Assembly (NCBI GenBank): GCA_017893485.1
Contig: CM030366.1
Span: 202,301,173 to 202,365,172 of the forward strand
Length of the DNA stretch: 64,000 nt
Reading direction: 5' to 3'
From: Hemerocallis citrina
Lineage: Eukaryota > Streptophyta > Magnoliopsida > Asparagales > Asphodelaceae
The position numbers were made by a program, and so were the translations under genes. The notes below the pieces were generated by a model that was not told where the DNA came from, did not search any database, and saw nothing but the letters and a program-made list of their open reading frames with translations. Shown here piece by piece: positions 23,501 to 32,598 of this stretch. Positions within the stretch are counted from its first letter, which is position 1; every line of letters begins with the position of its first letter.

Positions 23501-24688
23501 AGCAATCATTTTGTTGTTGTCATTGTCTTAATTTACCCAATCTACCCTTGTCATGAAACCAGTTAAGGACTTTGAAAAGTGTAGAAAGTCTATCAAACTC
23601 TTGTTCAGGATAGTCTCTCTGATTAATCATAGTTTATATTTAACGACGCATGAACATCTATATCCCATTTACGATTAGATAGCTGTGTAGTTCCTAATTT
23701 ATCCGACTCCAAATCCAAATCTGCCAAATAACCTATTCATCCATATAGGATTTAAATATCTGTTCAAATTAACATATGCATGTTGGTCTAAGTATCCAAG
23801 TTTTTCATTAGTTAGGGTATATCAGATGTTACCTTACAATGTTTAGCATAATTTTGTGGTTCATAACAACATTTGTATCAAATTGTTTTAGGCATGTTCA
23901 TCTTAGATTAATTTGGAGTTAGCAATGTATTCATATCCGTTTATAGAAAATACAAAGAATAGTTTTTGTATGAAACCGCTTAACTAAAGCGGAATGAATA
24001 TGAACGACCAATATCAGATCCATTTCTCCCTCTAGTATCTGAGCTTCTTTACAAATCCAGACAGGTAAAAAAATCTAAGGCAATATAAGAAGAGTGATTT
24101 TGTGATTTTGTGATTTTTCACCAAAGGCAAGAAATAGAAGAAATGTGACAATACTATTCACTGTTTTCATGAAGACATGAATTTGTTTGCAGCTAGCTGT
24201 GATGTCTGCATTTTTGGGACCCGACCAATTGGCAACAGAGAGTAAGTTAGCATCAGATCCCGACGTACGTCCATGGGTTGAGAAATACCAGAGAAGCCGA
24301 GAAACTGTGTCGCAAACTGACTATGAGGTAAGAAATAATCTATAGCATGACCCATTTGTACCATATTCATATATCTCCCGATTTCATAAACCATAAAAGT
24401 TCCTACCTTATTATACATCTTATTAGGAGATCTTTCTGAAACATATATACACTCGCAATGACTGCTTCTCCTGCTAGCAGAAAAGATTTATTCTGTTAAA
24501 ACTTACTATCACAGAGAAGTGCACAATTCTTTTTTAAAGAAAAACCTGATTTCTGATGATTATGTTTTCTCTTACAGGTTGATCTGATAACAACACTCAC
24601 AAAACTGAGCACTCTTGGCCAGAACATCAACTATGAAGCTTATACATACCCAATCCAAAAGATTGACTTTACAAAACTTAAACTATGA
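17548..24688 (+). CDS. TL29: Thylakoid lumen 29-kDa protein TL29 (ascorbate peroxidase-like, APX4)
   Basis: Eleven exons join in frame to 338 residues, close to the family's ~350: 17548-17628, 17732-17818, 19825-19909, 19990-20024, 20120-20185, 20266-20306, 20404-20534, 21130-21236, 22701-22838, 24193-24327, 24578-24688. All introns are GT-AG. The protein has a Ser/Pro-rich chloroplast transit peptide, then RRR (residues 42-44), a hydrophobic stretch and an AAAA/ADLIQRR site at about 71, a twin-arginine lumen-targeting signal. The rest is the class I peroxidase fold, but LTLALNDA stands where active peroxidases have the Arg-x-x-Trp-His of the distal haem pocket, and I see no proximal His. TL29 is known as a lumenal protein associated with photosystem II that lacks peroxidase activity. 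Motifs SIRWSSEISRPEN, ADLIQYGAQTAV and QWGLFERQFGRSD support the call. Introns 2 and 8 carry foldback elements. No lesion seen. Confidence 0.95.
18321..19070. mobile_element. Outer MULE-like element in TL29 intron 2
   Basis: Ends GGGAAAAAAATAATTAAGAA and (complement of right) GGGGAAAAATCAAGAAAGCC both lead into AAGCCCCTAAC and TGCATTTT words, so the terminal inverted repeats are about 45 bp and diverged. TATATA lies just outside both ends, but an exact 9-bp duplication was not confirmed. Several internal copies of GTTAGGGGGTTTCTTGATT are present. The element contains the nested MITE at 18,601-18,988. Confidence 0.55.
18601..18988. mobile_element. MULE-type foldback MITE nested in intron 2 of TL29
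   Basis: About 130-bp terminal inverted repeats (GGCTAAATTTAAAAAAACG... and its complement) surround a ~125-bp centre. A perfect 9-bp target duplication TTTATTTTA lies on both sides (18,592-18,600, 18,989-18,997), typical of Mutator insertion. Arms contain repeated AAAAAAACGTCACAA words. It sits inside the outer element, so it is the younger insertion. Confidence 0.9.
21910..22235. repeat. Long foldback in TL29 intron 8
   Basis: The segment 21,935-22,012 returns as its complement at about 22,120-22,198 with only a few differences (e.g. CGGAGGCACGTATGGGAAGA and its complement). The pairing extends outward after a gap through GATGTCCAT. The ~110-bp loop contains a second, weaker inverted pair (GCTGCTGTGGAGTATACC / GGGTATACTGCTGCC). 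An RNA copy would form a long, nearly perfect hairpin. No target duplication was confirmed, so it could be a MITE or an inverted duplication. Confidence 0.75.
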
Positions 24689-25349
24689 GCAACCTAAAAT
24701 TAGACTGCTGCTTTCTTGTAATTTAAAATTTTGTTACATCATGTTTATATATGTCCATTGTGTAACTGATCAATAATTTCTGTAAATGTTACATGTTCAG
24801 TCCAAAAAACCAAAACCAAAACAAAACAAACCTAGAAACAGGGTCATAAAATTTGCTCACTAACTTTTCGATTCTGTTCCAATGCCATTCACTTGCAACT
24901 GGATATGTTTGATGTAGGGTTTCATGTAACTGGGATGTTTCGTTCATTTAACAGTTTTTCACTCTTTGCTCTGAGAGATCTATTCTCAACAACACTGTAT
25001 GAAAATGAACAACTAATGTTTCTCCTCATACCATCACACACATAATAGTAAATTAAACGCTCATTGTTTTGTTTCCAATTTAATCTATATAAAAAAAACA
25101 CATGAAACTAATAGTAAATCATCTACTGCTGCACAATTTAAGAGAAATCTTTGCGACCAAATCTAAGCTAATCAAGATCTTTACCATAAAAGACAACACA
25201 TTGATATCACAACCCACCATCCAAATTACACGCCAGCCACAACCAGCTTCCAACAACCCCCCCATCACAAAACCAAAAACACAAGAAATGGAAAATACAT
25301 AAAGAAACCTATACTAGAATATTCCAAGCCATCTTCTTCATCTTCATCT
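24689..25349. other. Convergent 3' flanks of TL29 and histone H3
   Basis: AT-rich 3' sequences of both genes. AATAA-like words occur at about 24,770 (plus strand, CAATAATTTC). No further gene. Confidence 0.5.
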
Positions 25350-25784
<435 letters not shown>

Positions 25785-25793
25785 TTAGGGTTT
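25785..25793 (-). promoter_or_regulatory. Telo-box in the histone H3.1 leader
   Basis: Minus strand AAACCCTAA lies about 25 bp upstream of the start codon. Such boxes are common in plant genes expressed in dividing cells. Confidence 0.6.
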
Positions 25794-26060
25794 AGGATTT
25801 GATTGATTGTGGAAGAGTGATTTGGGAGGGTATAAGTAGGGATTGGGGTTTTGGAGGGGGGTTTGAATTTTGGGGGAATTTCATACGCGGGGTTTTGCCA
25901 TTTTGCGACAAAGAATTTGGAGGGTGGGGATTGGGGAGTGGTTTTGGAATAGAGGGTAGAGATTGAGTATACGGGGAGGACGAGGATCGATCCGGGGCTT
26001 GTTTGTCGGGCCAATGGAAGAATGCCAGCTGGTAAGTAGTTGGAAATGGAGATGGGCCAG
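25794..26060 (-). promoter_or_regulatory. Histone H3.1 promoter region
   Basis: Contains a weak TATA-like CTTATACCC about 70 bp upstream of the ATG, a CCATTGGCCC (CCAAT-type) word near 26,010 and CCGGATCGATCC near 25,990, which loosely resembles the histone octamer CGCGGATC. Boundaries are approximate. Confidence 0.4.
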
Positions 26061-26426
26061 GGGTGAGCCCATTACATGAAACTAGTAATTTTCACGTGTG
26101 CGATACATGTCTTATTATTTTATTTTTTTAAAATAATTTTTTTTGAGGTAGTCTAGTTTCAAAAGATCTCTTTTATATTAGTCATATAAATACACATAGG
26201 GAGCCCTTCAGTTGAGAACTAATTTTGGTGAGAACTCACGAAGTAGATCCCCATGAAAAATCCGAACCGACCATCTCGTTCTATATGCCTTAGATAGCAT
26301 AACATAAAGAATTCAAATAATTTGAAGTTCGTTTGCTCATCCATCAAATGGAGTAGAATTTTCAGCCATACAATTTTGCGATGATGTAAATCATGGAAAA
26401 ATGAACTTCAAATATATATATATATA
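26061..26426. other. No gene; repeat remnant
   Basis: AT-rich DNA with GAGCCCTTCAGTTGAGAACT followed by GGTGAGAACTCACG, words related to the end of the neighbouring inverted-repeat element, and an inverted pair around TTTGAAGTTC. Probably the relic of another element. Confidence 0.35.
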
Positions 26427-28178
26427 GGGGTCGGTTCGGGTGAGAACCTAAGGGCCTATCCTAGCCATTCATCTGTGTAATCTTAACGGTCAAGATTTTT
26501 TAAAATTAAACAATAAGATTAATTAATTTTTGCATTAAGATGTCAATCCCTTTAATTAAGGGATGGGGACCGCGTAATAAAAGGAATAATTATAAATTGC
26601 CTTTTTTTGTGTGCGACGGTTAAGGCAAATTTGGTCAAATTGGAGAGAGAAATAATTTATTCCCGTAAAATATTGGAGAAGATTTTGTTTCCCAAATTAA
26701 TAGCGACTGCAGAATCATTCACCATTTCGTTCCTTACAGTTATTGTTTATTACAGTTGCTATTTATAATTATTACAGTTGCTGTTTAAGTGGTCAGGTAT
26801 TGCTGTATAATTATTTCAGTTGCTATTTATAATTATTTCAGTTGCTATTTATAATTATTACAGTTGCTATTTATAATTATTACAGTTGCTATTCGAGAAG
26901 ATTTTGTATCCCAACTTAATAGCAACTTCAGAATCATCACCAATTCGTTCCTTCACCAATTCGTTCACTATATAGCAACTGACTGTATTGTAAGTAGATA
27001 CAATAGCAACTTCAGTTGCTATTTATAATTTTAACTTCAGTTGCTATTTATAGTATTCCTTCACCAATTTCAGTTGCTATTTATAATTATTTCAGTTGAT
27101 ATTTATAATTATTACAGTTGCTATTTATAATTATTACAGTTGCTATTCGAGAAGATTTTGTATCCCAACTTAATAGCAACTTCAGAATCATCACCAATTC
27201 GTTCCTTCACCAATTCGTTCACTATATAGCAACTGACTGTATTTTAAGTAGATACAATAGCAACTTCAGTTGCTATTTATAATTTTAACTTCAGTTGCTA
27301 TTTATAGTATTCCTTCACCAATTTCAGTTGCTATTTATAATTATTTCAGTTGCTATTTATAATTATTACAGTTGCTATTTATAATTATTACAGTTGCTAT
27401 TCGAAAAGATTTTGTATCCCAACTTAATAGCAACTTCAGAATCATCACCAATTCGTTCATTCACCAATTCGTTCACTATATAGCAACTGACTGTAATGTA
27501 AGTAGATACAATAGCAACTTCAGTTGCTATTTATAATTTTAACTTCAGTTGCTATTTATAGTATTCCTTGACCAATTTCAGTTGCTATTTATAATTATTT
27601 CAGTTGCTATTTATAATTATTACAGTTGCTATTCGAGAAGATTTTGTATCCCAACTTAATAGCAACTTCAGAATAATCACCAATTCGTTTCATTCCTTTT
27701 AGAAAATTAAAGAAGACTTTTATATTTGGTTTTTGGCACACACATTAGCTCACTCTAATTGGTTTTATAACATTTCTTCGTTTTTTTATAGGGTGAACTA
27801 GTTTGTATACGAGTTTTGGTTAAACAGGGTGGGATTCTTCATCCTTTTTTATCCAGGGTTTATACTATTGCAATTATAAAATGAAAACAATATTTGGTCA
27901 AATTTGTTATAATTTTAGTAAATGATATGATATAGTTGATAAGTGTAGTCATCTGTCTAATATTGATCGAAAAAATATTGACCGAAAAATCTGTCTAATA
28001 TCTTCATTCCTTTTATTATGCGGTCCCCAACGCTTAATTAAAGGGATTGACATCTAAAATCAAAAAATAATTAATCTAATTAATTATAACGGATAACATC
28101 TAGACTATTAATATTAGTCAGATTAATGGCTGGGATAGGCCCTTAGGTTCTCACCCCAGGGAATGGTTCTCACCCGAA

Positions 28179-28180
<2 letters not shown>
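26427..28180. mobile_element. TIR element (~1.75 kb) filled with minisatellite DNA
   Basis: The left end GGTTCGGGTGAGAACCTAAG continues through GGCCTATCC, GATGTCAATCCCTTTAATTA and GGGGACCGC. The complement of the right end shows the same words in the same order, so terminal inverted repeats extend roughly 150 bp. The right end also has a second GGTTCTCACCCGAACC copy. No coding frame. Left flank is TA-repeat, right flank CT-repeat, so a target duplication cannot be read. The centre is an array of TTGCTATTTATAATTATT units. Confidence 0.65.
26740..27690. repeat. Minisatellite with ~254-bp higher-order units
   Basis: The basic unit is about 21 bp (CAGTTGCTATTTATAATTATT). Larger units begin at CGAGAAGATTTTGTATCCC (about 26,894, 27,148, 27,402, 27,634), spaced 254, 254 and 232 bp. 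They include AGCAACTTCAG, the inverse of the basic unit's core, so parts can pair as hairpins. Confidence 0.9.

Positions 28181-28255
<75 letters not shown>
28181..28255. repeat. (CT)n(TA)n microsatellite
   Basis: Uninterrupted CT run followed directly by a TA run, between the TIR element and a TRIM-type LTR. Confidence 0.97.
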
Positions 28256-28256
<1 letters not shown>

Positions 28257-28880
28257 CTATTATATAGTTATCTCAAATTACGGGGTGTTACACACAGCCA
28301 CCCTTTAGAAATCAGCGTTCTCGCTGAGCACGGGACATGCACAATCTAGTGCAGGATCTACTATCTAGCCGATGTGGAGCATCTGCTTTCCTTTCCGCCC
28401 GATTAATCATGATCCCGGAATCCACCGTCCGATCAATCATAGTTTCGGATTTAATGAGCAGCTCTCCTATTCGCCCGATTAATCATGATCCCGGAATCCA
28501 CCGTCCGATCAATCATAGTCCCGAATTTAATTAAGGCATCACAGTCCCGGAATCCACCATCCGACTAGGTCTATATGCCCCACACTCGATGTCGAAAGTT
28601 GGCTCTGATACCATTTGTAACACCCCTGTCCCTTGCTGAGACAATTTATACAATTTAGAAGACAAATTATTTATAGTATAGTACAAGTGCCCACCACAGG
28701 CTGCCTCTCAAAAGGTGGTTAACCGGATTGATGACTCTTGATCATAGGCATTATTATTTTAATATTATATCATTCTAGTGTATTTTCGATATGGGACTAA
28801 TCTCATACCCTCTCTCATCTCTTAAACCCCGTGTACACACACAAAGCTCCTTTTGTAAGTGGGCCCATGCATGCACATCA
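28236..28880 (-). mobile_element. Second TRIM-type element, truncated
   Basis: The left LTR end (…CGGGGTGTTACA, to 28,292) is followed by a 323-bp interior. The interior ends in the minus-strand primer site TGGTATCAGAGC (28,602-28,613), then a right LTR starts TGTAACACCCC at 28,616. Interior words TCAGCGT-CTCGCTGA and CTCGATGTCGAAAGTTGGC match the TRIM at 5,566, so the two are relatives. The left LTR is replaced by a microsatellite and the right LTR stops at 28,880, where another LTR begins. The interior contains a ~47-bp direct duplication (ATCATGATCCCGGAATCC, copies near 28,405 and 28,480). Confidence 0.7.
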
Positions 28881-29119
28881 TGTAACACCCATTCCCGTAA
28901 ATACATATTTTCTGAATATTTTCTGCATTTCGATTATTGATAAATTTATTTTGTGCTAAATTCGTTTTGGGATTTTCTATTAAAATATTTGCCATTCAAA
29001 ATTATATTATTTCGAATGATGGTGTATTTTAAACTTATTTTATAATCTTAATTTATCGATTAATAATATTTGGGGCCAAATCATATATTATTATTATTGG
29101 ATTATTTTAATAAAAATTG
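28881..29119 (+). repeat. 5' fragment of a family A LTR
   Basis: Begins TGTAACACCC and is AT-rich like the first ~240 bp of the family A LTRs at 40,921 and 45,638. It is cut by the SIRE-type LTR that starts at 29,120. Confidence 0.5.
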
Positions 29120-30512
29120 TGTTGGATCCTGTAGGCAAGACAACAAACACTAGAGGGGGGTGAATAGTGTTTAATAAAAACTGCGGAAATTTTTCTCGGT
29201 GCAGTCGACTGAGTTTTGGACCAGTCGACTGATAAGTCAAAAATAATTGAAAATAACAACTCTGTGCAGTCGACTGATGGATGAAACAGACGACTGAAAG
29301 CACAATGAAATTACAACTACAAACGGCACTGACCAGTCGACTGATGGTGCAATGAGTCGACTGTCCAGAATCTTTTTGCAGAATTAAAATAAACAAGAAT
29401 GAATGCAAACACAAGATAATCAATCACAGAGTACACAAGATATATCCTGGTTCGGTCCTCCCGACCTACATCCAGTCCCCAAGCAACCCACTTGAGATTT
29501 CCACTATTCTTGAAAAAATTACAAGAATACCCTACGGCGTTACGACAACAACCTTGTCTAACCCGTAGTCCTTTCTCTCAACCAGAGAAAGCAGACCCAC
29601 TCTACAACCAAGAGTGAAAAGACACCGACTCTACAACCAAGAGTCAAAAACACTCTCCAACCGAGAGCAAGAGTACAAGAATACTTTACAGTCAACCTAT
29701 AGCCTTGTTGGTGTATATGTGTTGATGCACGTGGCTAACAAAATAGGTCGACTTCTATACTCAGTCCAGAGCGAAATCAATGCTATACTGGACTGAATGT
29801 AGAGAACCAAAGTGTATGAACTTGAAAGCTTTGTTTCTCACAGAAAATCACTTAAAATGTTTTTCACAAGAATGCTCGAGTGTATGAAAATCATGTAGAT
29901 CTTTTCAGTGAGATCTGAAACTCTATTTAAAGAGTTTGATCTCCTGAACGTTGGGAAAAACAGTTACTCAACTGTCAACCAACGGATCTGAGCTTTTGAG
30001 TTTGAAAAAATTCGATTTTGAAAAACAGAAAACGGTCAAAAGCTCTCGAACAGTCGACTGGGTTGCCATATGAGTCGACTGATCAGAGTTTGAATAATTT
30101 TAAACAGTTTTGTACTATCAGTCGACTGGCAGAAGCTTAAGTCGACTGGTACTTAAAAGTTAAAATTCTTCAAACTGTTTTGACTTCTTTTTGGGGGTTT
30201 TTAAGAGACACACATTATGAAATTTTGAGTGTGTGTGTGTGTGTGACAAGGCTTTACATCAGACTAAGACTCAACAGAAACTAAAATACAATGTTTACAA
30301 GACACAACAATATAACACATTTGAGCTTGAAGTCTTGAGTCTTGAGTCTTGAATTGAGTCTTGATCCTTGTCTTGAAGTCTTCATCTGTTATCCTTTTGA
30401 GCTTGTTCATTTGTTCAGCTAGAATTGTCTTTGGTCTGTGCACTGCAATGTTAGTTGTATAACATAGACACATGTTGTACTATATTGTGATCATCAAAAT
30501 CAAGAATCAACA
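29120..30512 (-). repeat. SIRE 3' LTR (1.39 kb)
   Basis: Minus strand begins TGTTGATTCTTG and ends GGATCCAACA, with short inverted ends TGTTGA/TCAACA. A TATA-like TTTAAATAG lies near 29,934. It contains five CAGTCGACTG pairs spaced 20-21 bp, plus one single site, and a GT microsatellite. It differs from the other LTR at only a handful of positions seen by eye (GT repeat number, one G in a G run, two or three substitutions near 30,478). Confidence 0.92.
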
Positions 30513-30526
30513 TTCTCCCCCTTTTT
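30513..30526 (-). other. SIRE polypurine tract
   Basis: Minus strand AAAAAGGGGGAGAA directly precedes the 3' LTR. Confidence 0.85.
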
Positions 30527-31035
30527 GATGATGACAACATAATAGCTGATAAACAGATAATATACAAGTATAGTGATGAAATGCTCCCCCTTATAAAAAC
30601 ACAATATGCATACACAAAATAGATGTTATTATAAGGAATGTATATGCATACACAAAATAGATGTTATTATAAGGAATGTATCAGTCGACTTAACAATAGA
30701 TCAGGCGACTGAACAGACGAAAAACATAACAGATGCAGTAGTTAGCAGCAGTCGACTGTATCCCTTGGGGAAGTCGACTGACCAGAGATATTTTAATAAC
30801 CAGAACAATGTTACAATGTTAACAATTCAAAACAAAAATAACACATAACACAGATAGACAAAATGTAACTCAGATAGACAAAATGTGACTCAGATATTTC
30901 TCTCCCCCTTTGGAATCATCAAAAAGGCACAAAGTAACAAGCGTTTGCATTAAAGAGAAAACAATGATAAAGTCTAATACATAAAAACAAATGCATTAAA
31001 AAGAAGATTACATAATAAAAAGAAATAAAAAATCT
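30527..31035 (-). other. Untranslated region between ORF3 and 3' LTR
   Basis: Holds a 38-bp tandem duplication (TATGCATACACAAAATAGAT..., about 30,606-30,681), two CAGTCGACTG-type pairs (30,682/30,702 and 30,749/30,771) and a second purine-rich run AAAGGGGGAGAG near 30,905. No coding frame. Confidence 0.7.
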
Positions 31036-32112
31036 TCAATCTTCTTCATCGGAGTCTTCATCATCATCTTGAGAAGGAAGATGAAATTGAGAGGTGAAGA
31101 GATGAGTTAGGTTGTCTAGTTTGGAGTCGAGGGTATGGAGTTGGGTATCTACAGAGACTGAGTGATTCATTAGGTAGGAAACACAGTCATACAAGGTACG
31201 AGGGTCATCATAATTGGCTTGAAGAATAGGTGGATCATCAGATGTAGAAGGTTGAGAGGGTCTAGGTTTAGAAGTAGAACCTAAGGGAGCTTGGGAGAGT
31301 GGAGGAGACCTAGGGGGTGATCGAGTAGGAGCATCAAGGAGTTTCATACGTGCCAAACTAGCACGATCGAAACACTCATAACGAGTAACAACATTTGTCT
31401 CCGAATCTAGATCAACACCAAAAGCTATAAAGACTCTAGTAAGAAAACCTCCAAAAGGTAGAAAATGATAGTGGTCTTGATTAAGCTTAGAAAAAATAAG
31501 TTGACCCCAATTAACAGCAATTCTACCAAAAATTGCATATATAGCTTTTTGTAGTTCAATAGAATATTGGTCATAACTACCCTTTTTAGGAAGGATATTA
31601 TAGGCTAATATTCTACCTACAAGCTTAGCAATTGGTTTGATATTTTTGCTTGTCATTGGAGGGCCATGATTGGGTAGGAAAATTTTAGATAAAATAGAAG
31701 CATCATCTAAAAGAATTTCATCAAGAGGTAATCCTACATCATCAATACCTAACATCTCATTAATCCTAGTCGGTGTGAGTGTCATTTTCATATTTTTCAC
31801 AGACGACCGGATTAAGACATCCCCATTTGGTTTTTGCACAATTCTCATATTTGTGTAAAACAAATAAATGAGTTGGGGATAGTAATTAGGTTGGTTTGAT
31901 AATGAGAGAAAGTCATAAAGACTGCAATTTTGAAATAGTGGAATGAGATTAAAACGGTCTAGGTCATCAAAATTTACAAATCTTTCAGGAAAGATTGTAA
32001 TGGTGCAAAAAAGATACCAACGATCAATAAGATCGGGACTCAAGAGATATTGAGTGTAGTCTTGTGAAGAAGAACTACCCTCATGAGATCGTTTTGATCG
32101 TTTGGGTGCCAT
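31036..32112 (-). CDS. ORF3 of the SIRE element, 'putative plant transposon protein' type
   Basis: A 358-codon frame on the same strand, about 490 bp downstream of pol, in the place where SIRE elements have an extra, historically 'env-like', gene. Residues ~25-250 resemble the uncharacterised plant transposon protein domain found beside many plant retroelements (LIPLFQNCSLYDFLSLS, TPTRINEMLGIDDVGLPLDE, GRILAYNILPKKGSYDQYS, LPFGGFLTRVFIAFGVDL). A Pro/Ser-rich linker (about 255-300) follows, then a helical stretch and a very acidic tail (QDDDEDSDEED). The N-terminus is basic (MAPKRSKRSHEGSSS). I see no signal peptide, membrane segment or retroviral envelope feature, so an envelope role is not supported. 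Function unknown. A second, broken copy lies at 39,532-40,547. Confidence 0.8.
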   Translation of the reverse strand: MAPKRSKRSHEGSSSSQDYTQYLLSPDLIDRWYLFCTITIFPERFVNFDDLDRFNLIPLFQNCSLYDFLSLSNQPNYYPQLIYLFYTNMRIVQKPNGDVLIRSSVKNMKMTLTPTRINEMLGIDDVGLPLDEILLDDASILSKIFLPNHGPPMTSKNIKPIAKLVGRILAYNILPKKGSYDQYSIELQKAIYAIFGRIAVNWGQLIFSKLNQDHYHFLPFGGFLTRVFIAFGVDLDSETNVVTRYECFDRASLARMKLLDAPTRSPPRSPPLSQAPLGSTSKPRPSQPSTSDDPPILQANYDDPRTLYDCVSYLMNHSVSVDTQLHTLDSKLDNLTHLFTSQFHLPSQDDDEDSDEED

Positions 32113-32598
32113 GAGAAAAGAGTGGAAAGGGTTTTACCTAAGTAAGAGAGAGATTCGATCAGGTGCAAGCACAATCAGCACTGAGAAAGTAGATCACCTT
32201 CTTCTCCAAAAACTAGGGTTTTGAAATTGGGGGTAAAAGCTTGAAATCGGTAAGGGGTTAAAACGGCTGGTAAAGAGGGTTTTAACTGTGAGTGAGCGGC
32301 TGAGATCAAGGAGAGGTGAAATCGACGGTGAGGATTAAAGATCACGGGTGAAGAGATAAGTGATTTCCATCTCAAAAGACGTGATGAATAGTCGCTGAAG
32401 ATGATTTAGCTCGCGACAGTCGACTGGTAGGGAGATCAGTCGACTGAGTCGAGAAGAAAATAAACATTTTATGTCGACTAATCAGTCGACTGGTATAGGA
32501 ACCAGGCGACTGGTCAGACAAAAAAAATTGGTATGTTTTTTAAAAAGCCAGTACAATCGACTTACTCAAAAGTATAGTCGACTTAACAGTAACAATTT

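Noticed and set aside
29202..29363. CRISPR-like array of short palindromic repeats
   Set aside because: The genome is a plant nuclear one, the repeats are 10 bp in pairs with 10-bp gaps, and they lie inside LTRs and coding sequence. No cas genes are present.
31036..32112. ORF3 as a retroviral-type envelope gene
   Set aside because: No signal peptide, membrane segment, cleavage site or glycoprotein pattern. Only the position after pol recalls 'env-like' genes.
29120..32590. LTR of ~3.4 kb including ORF3
   Set aside because: A polypurine tract and TGTTGA...TCAACA ends define a 1.39-kb LTR. ORF3 is duplicated because the elements are in tandem, not because it is in the LTR.
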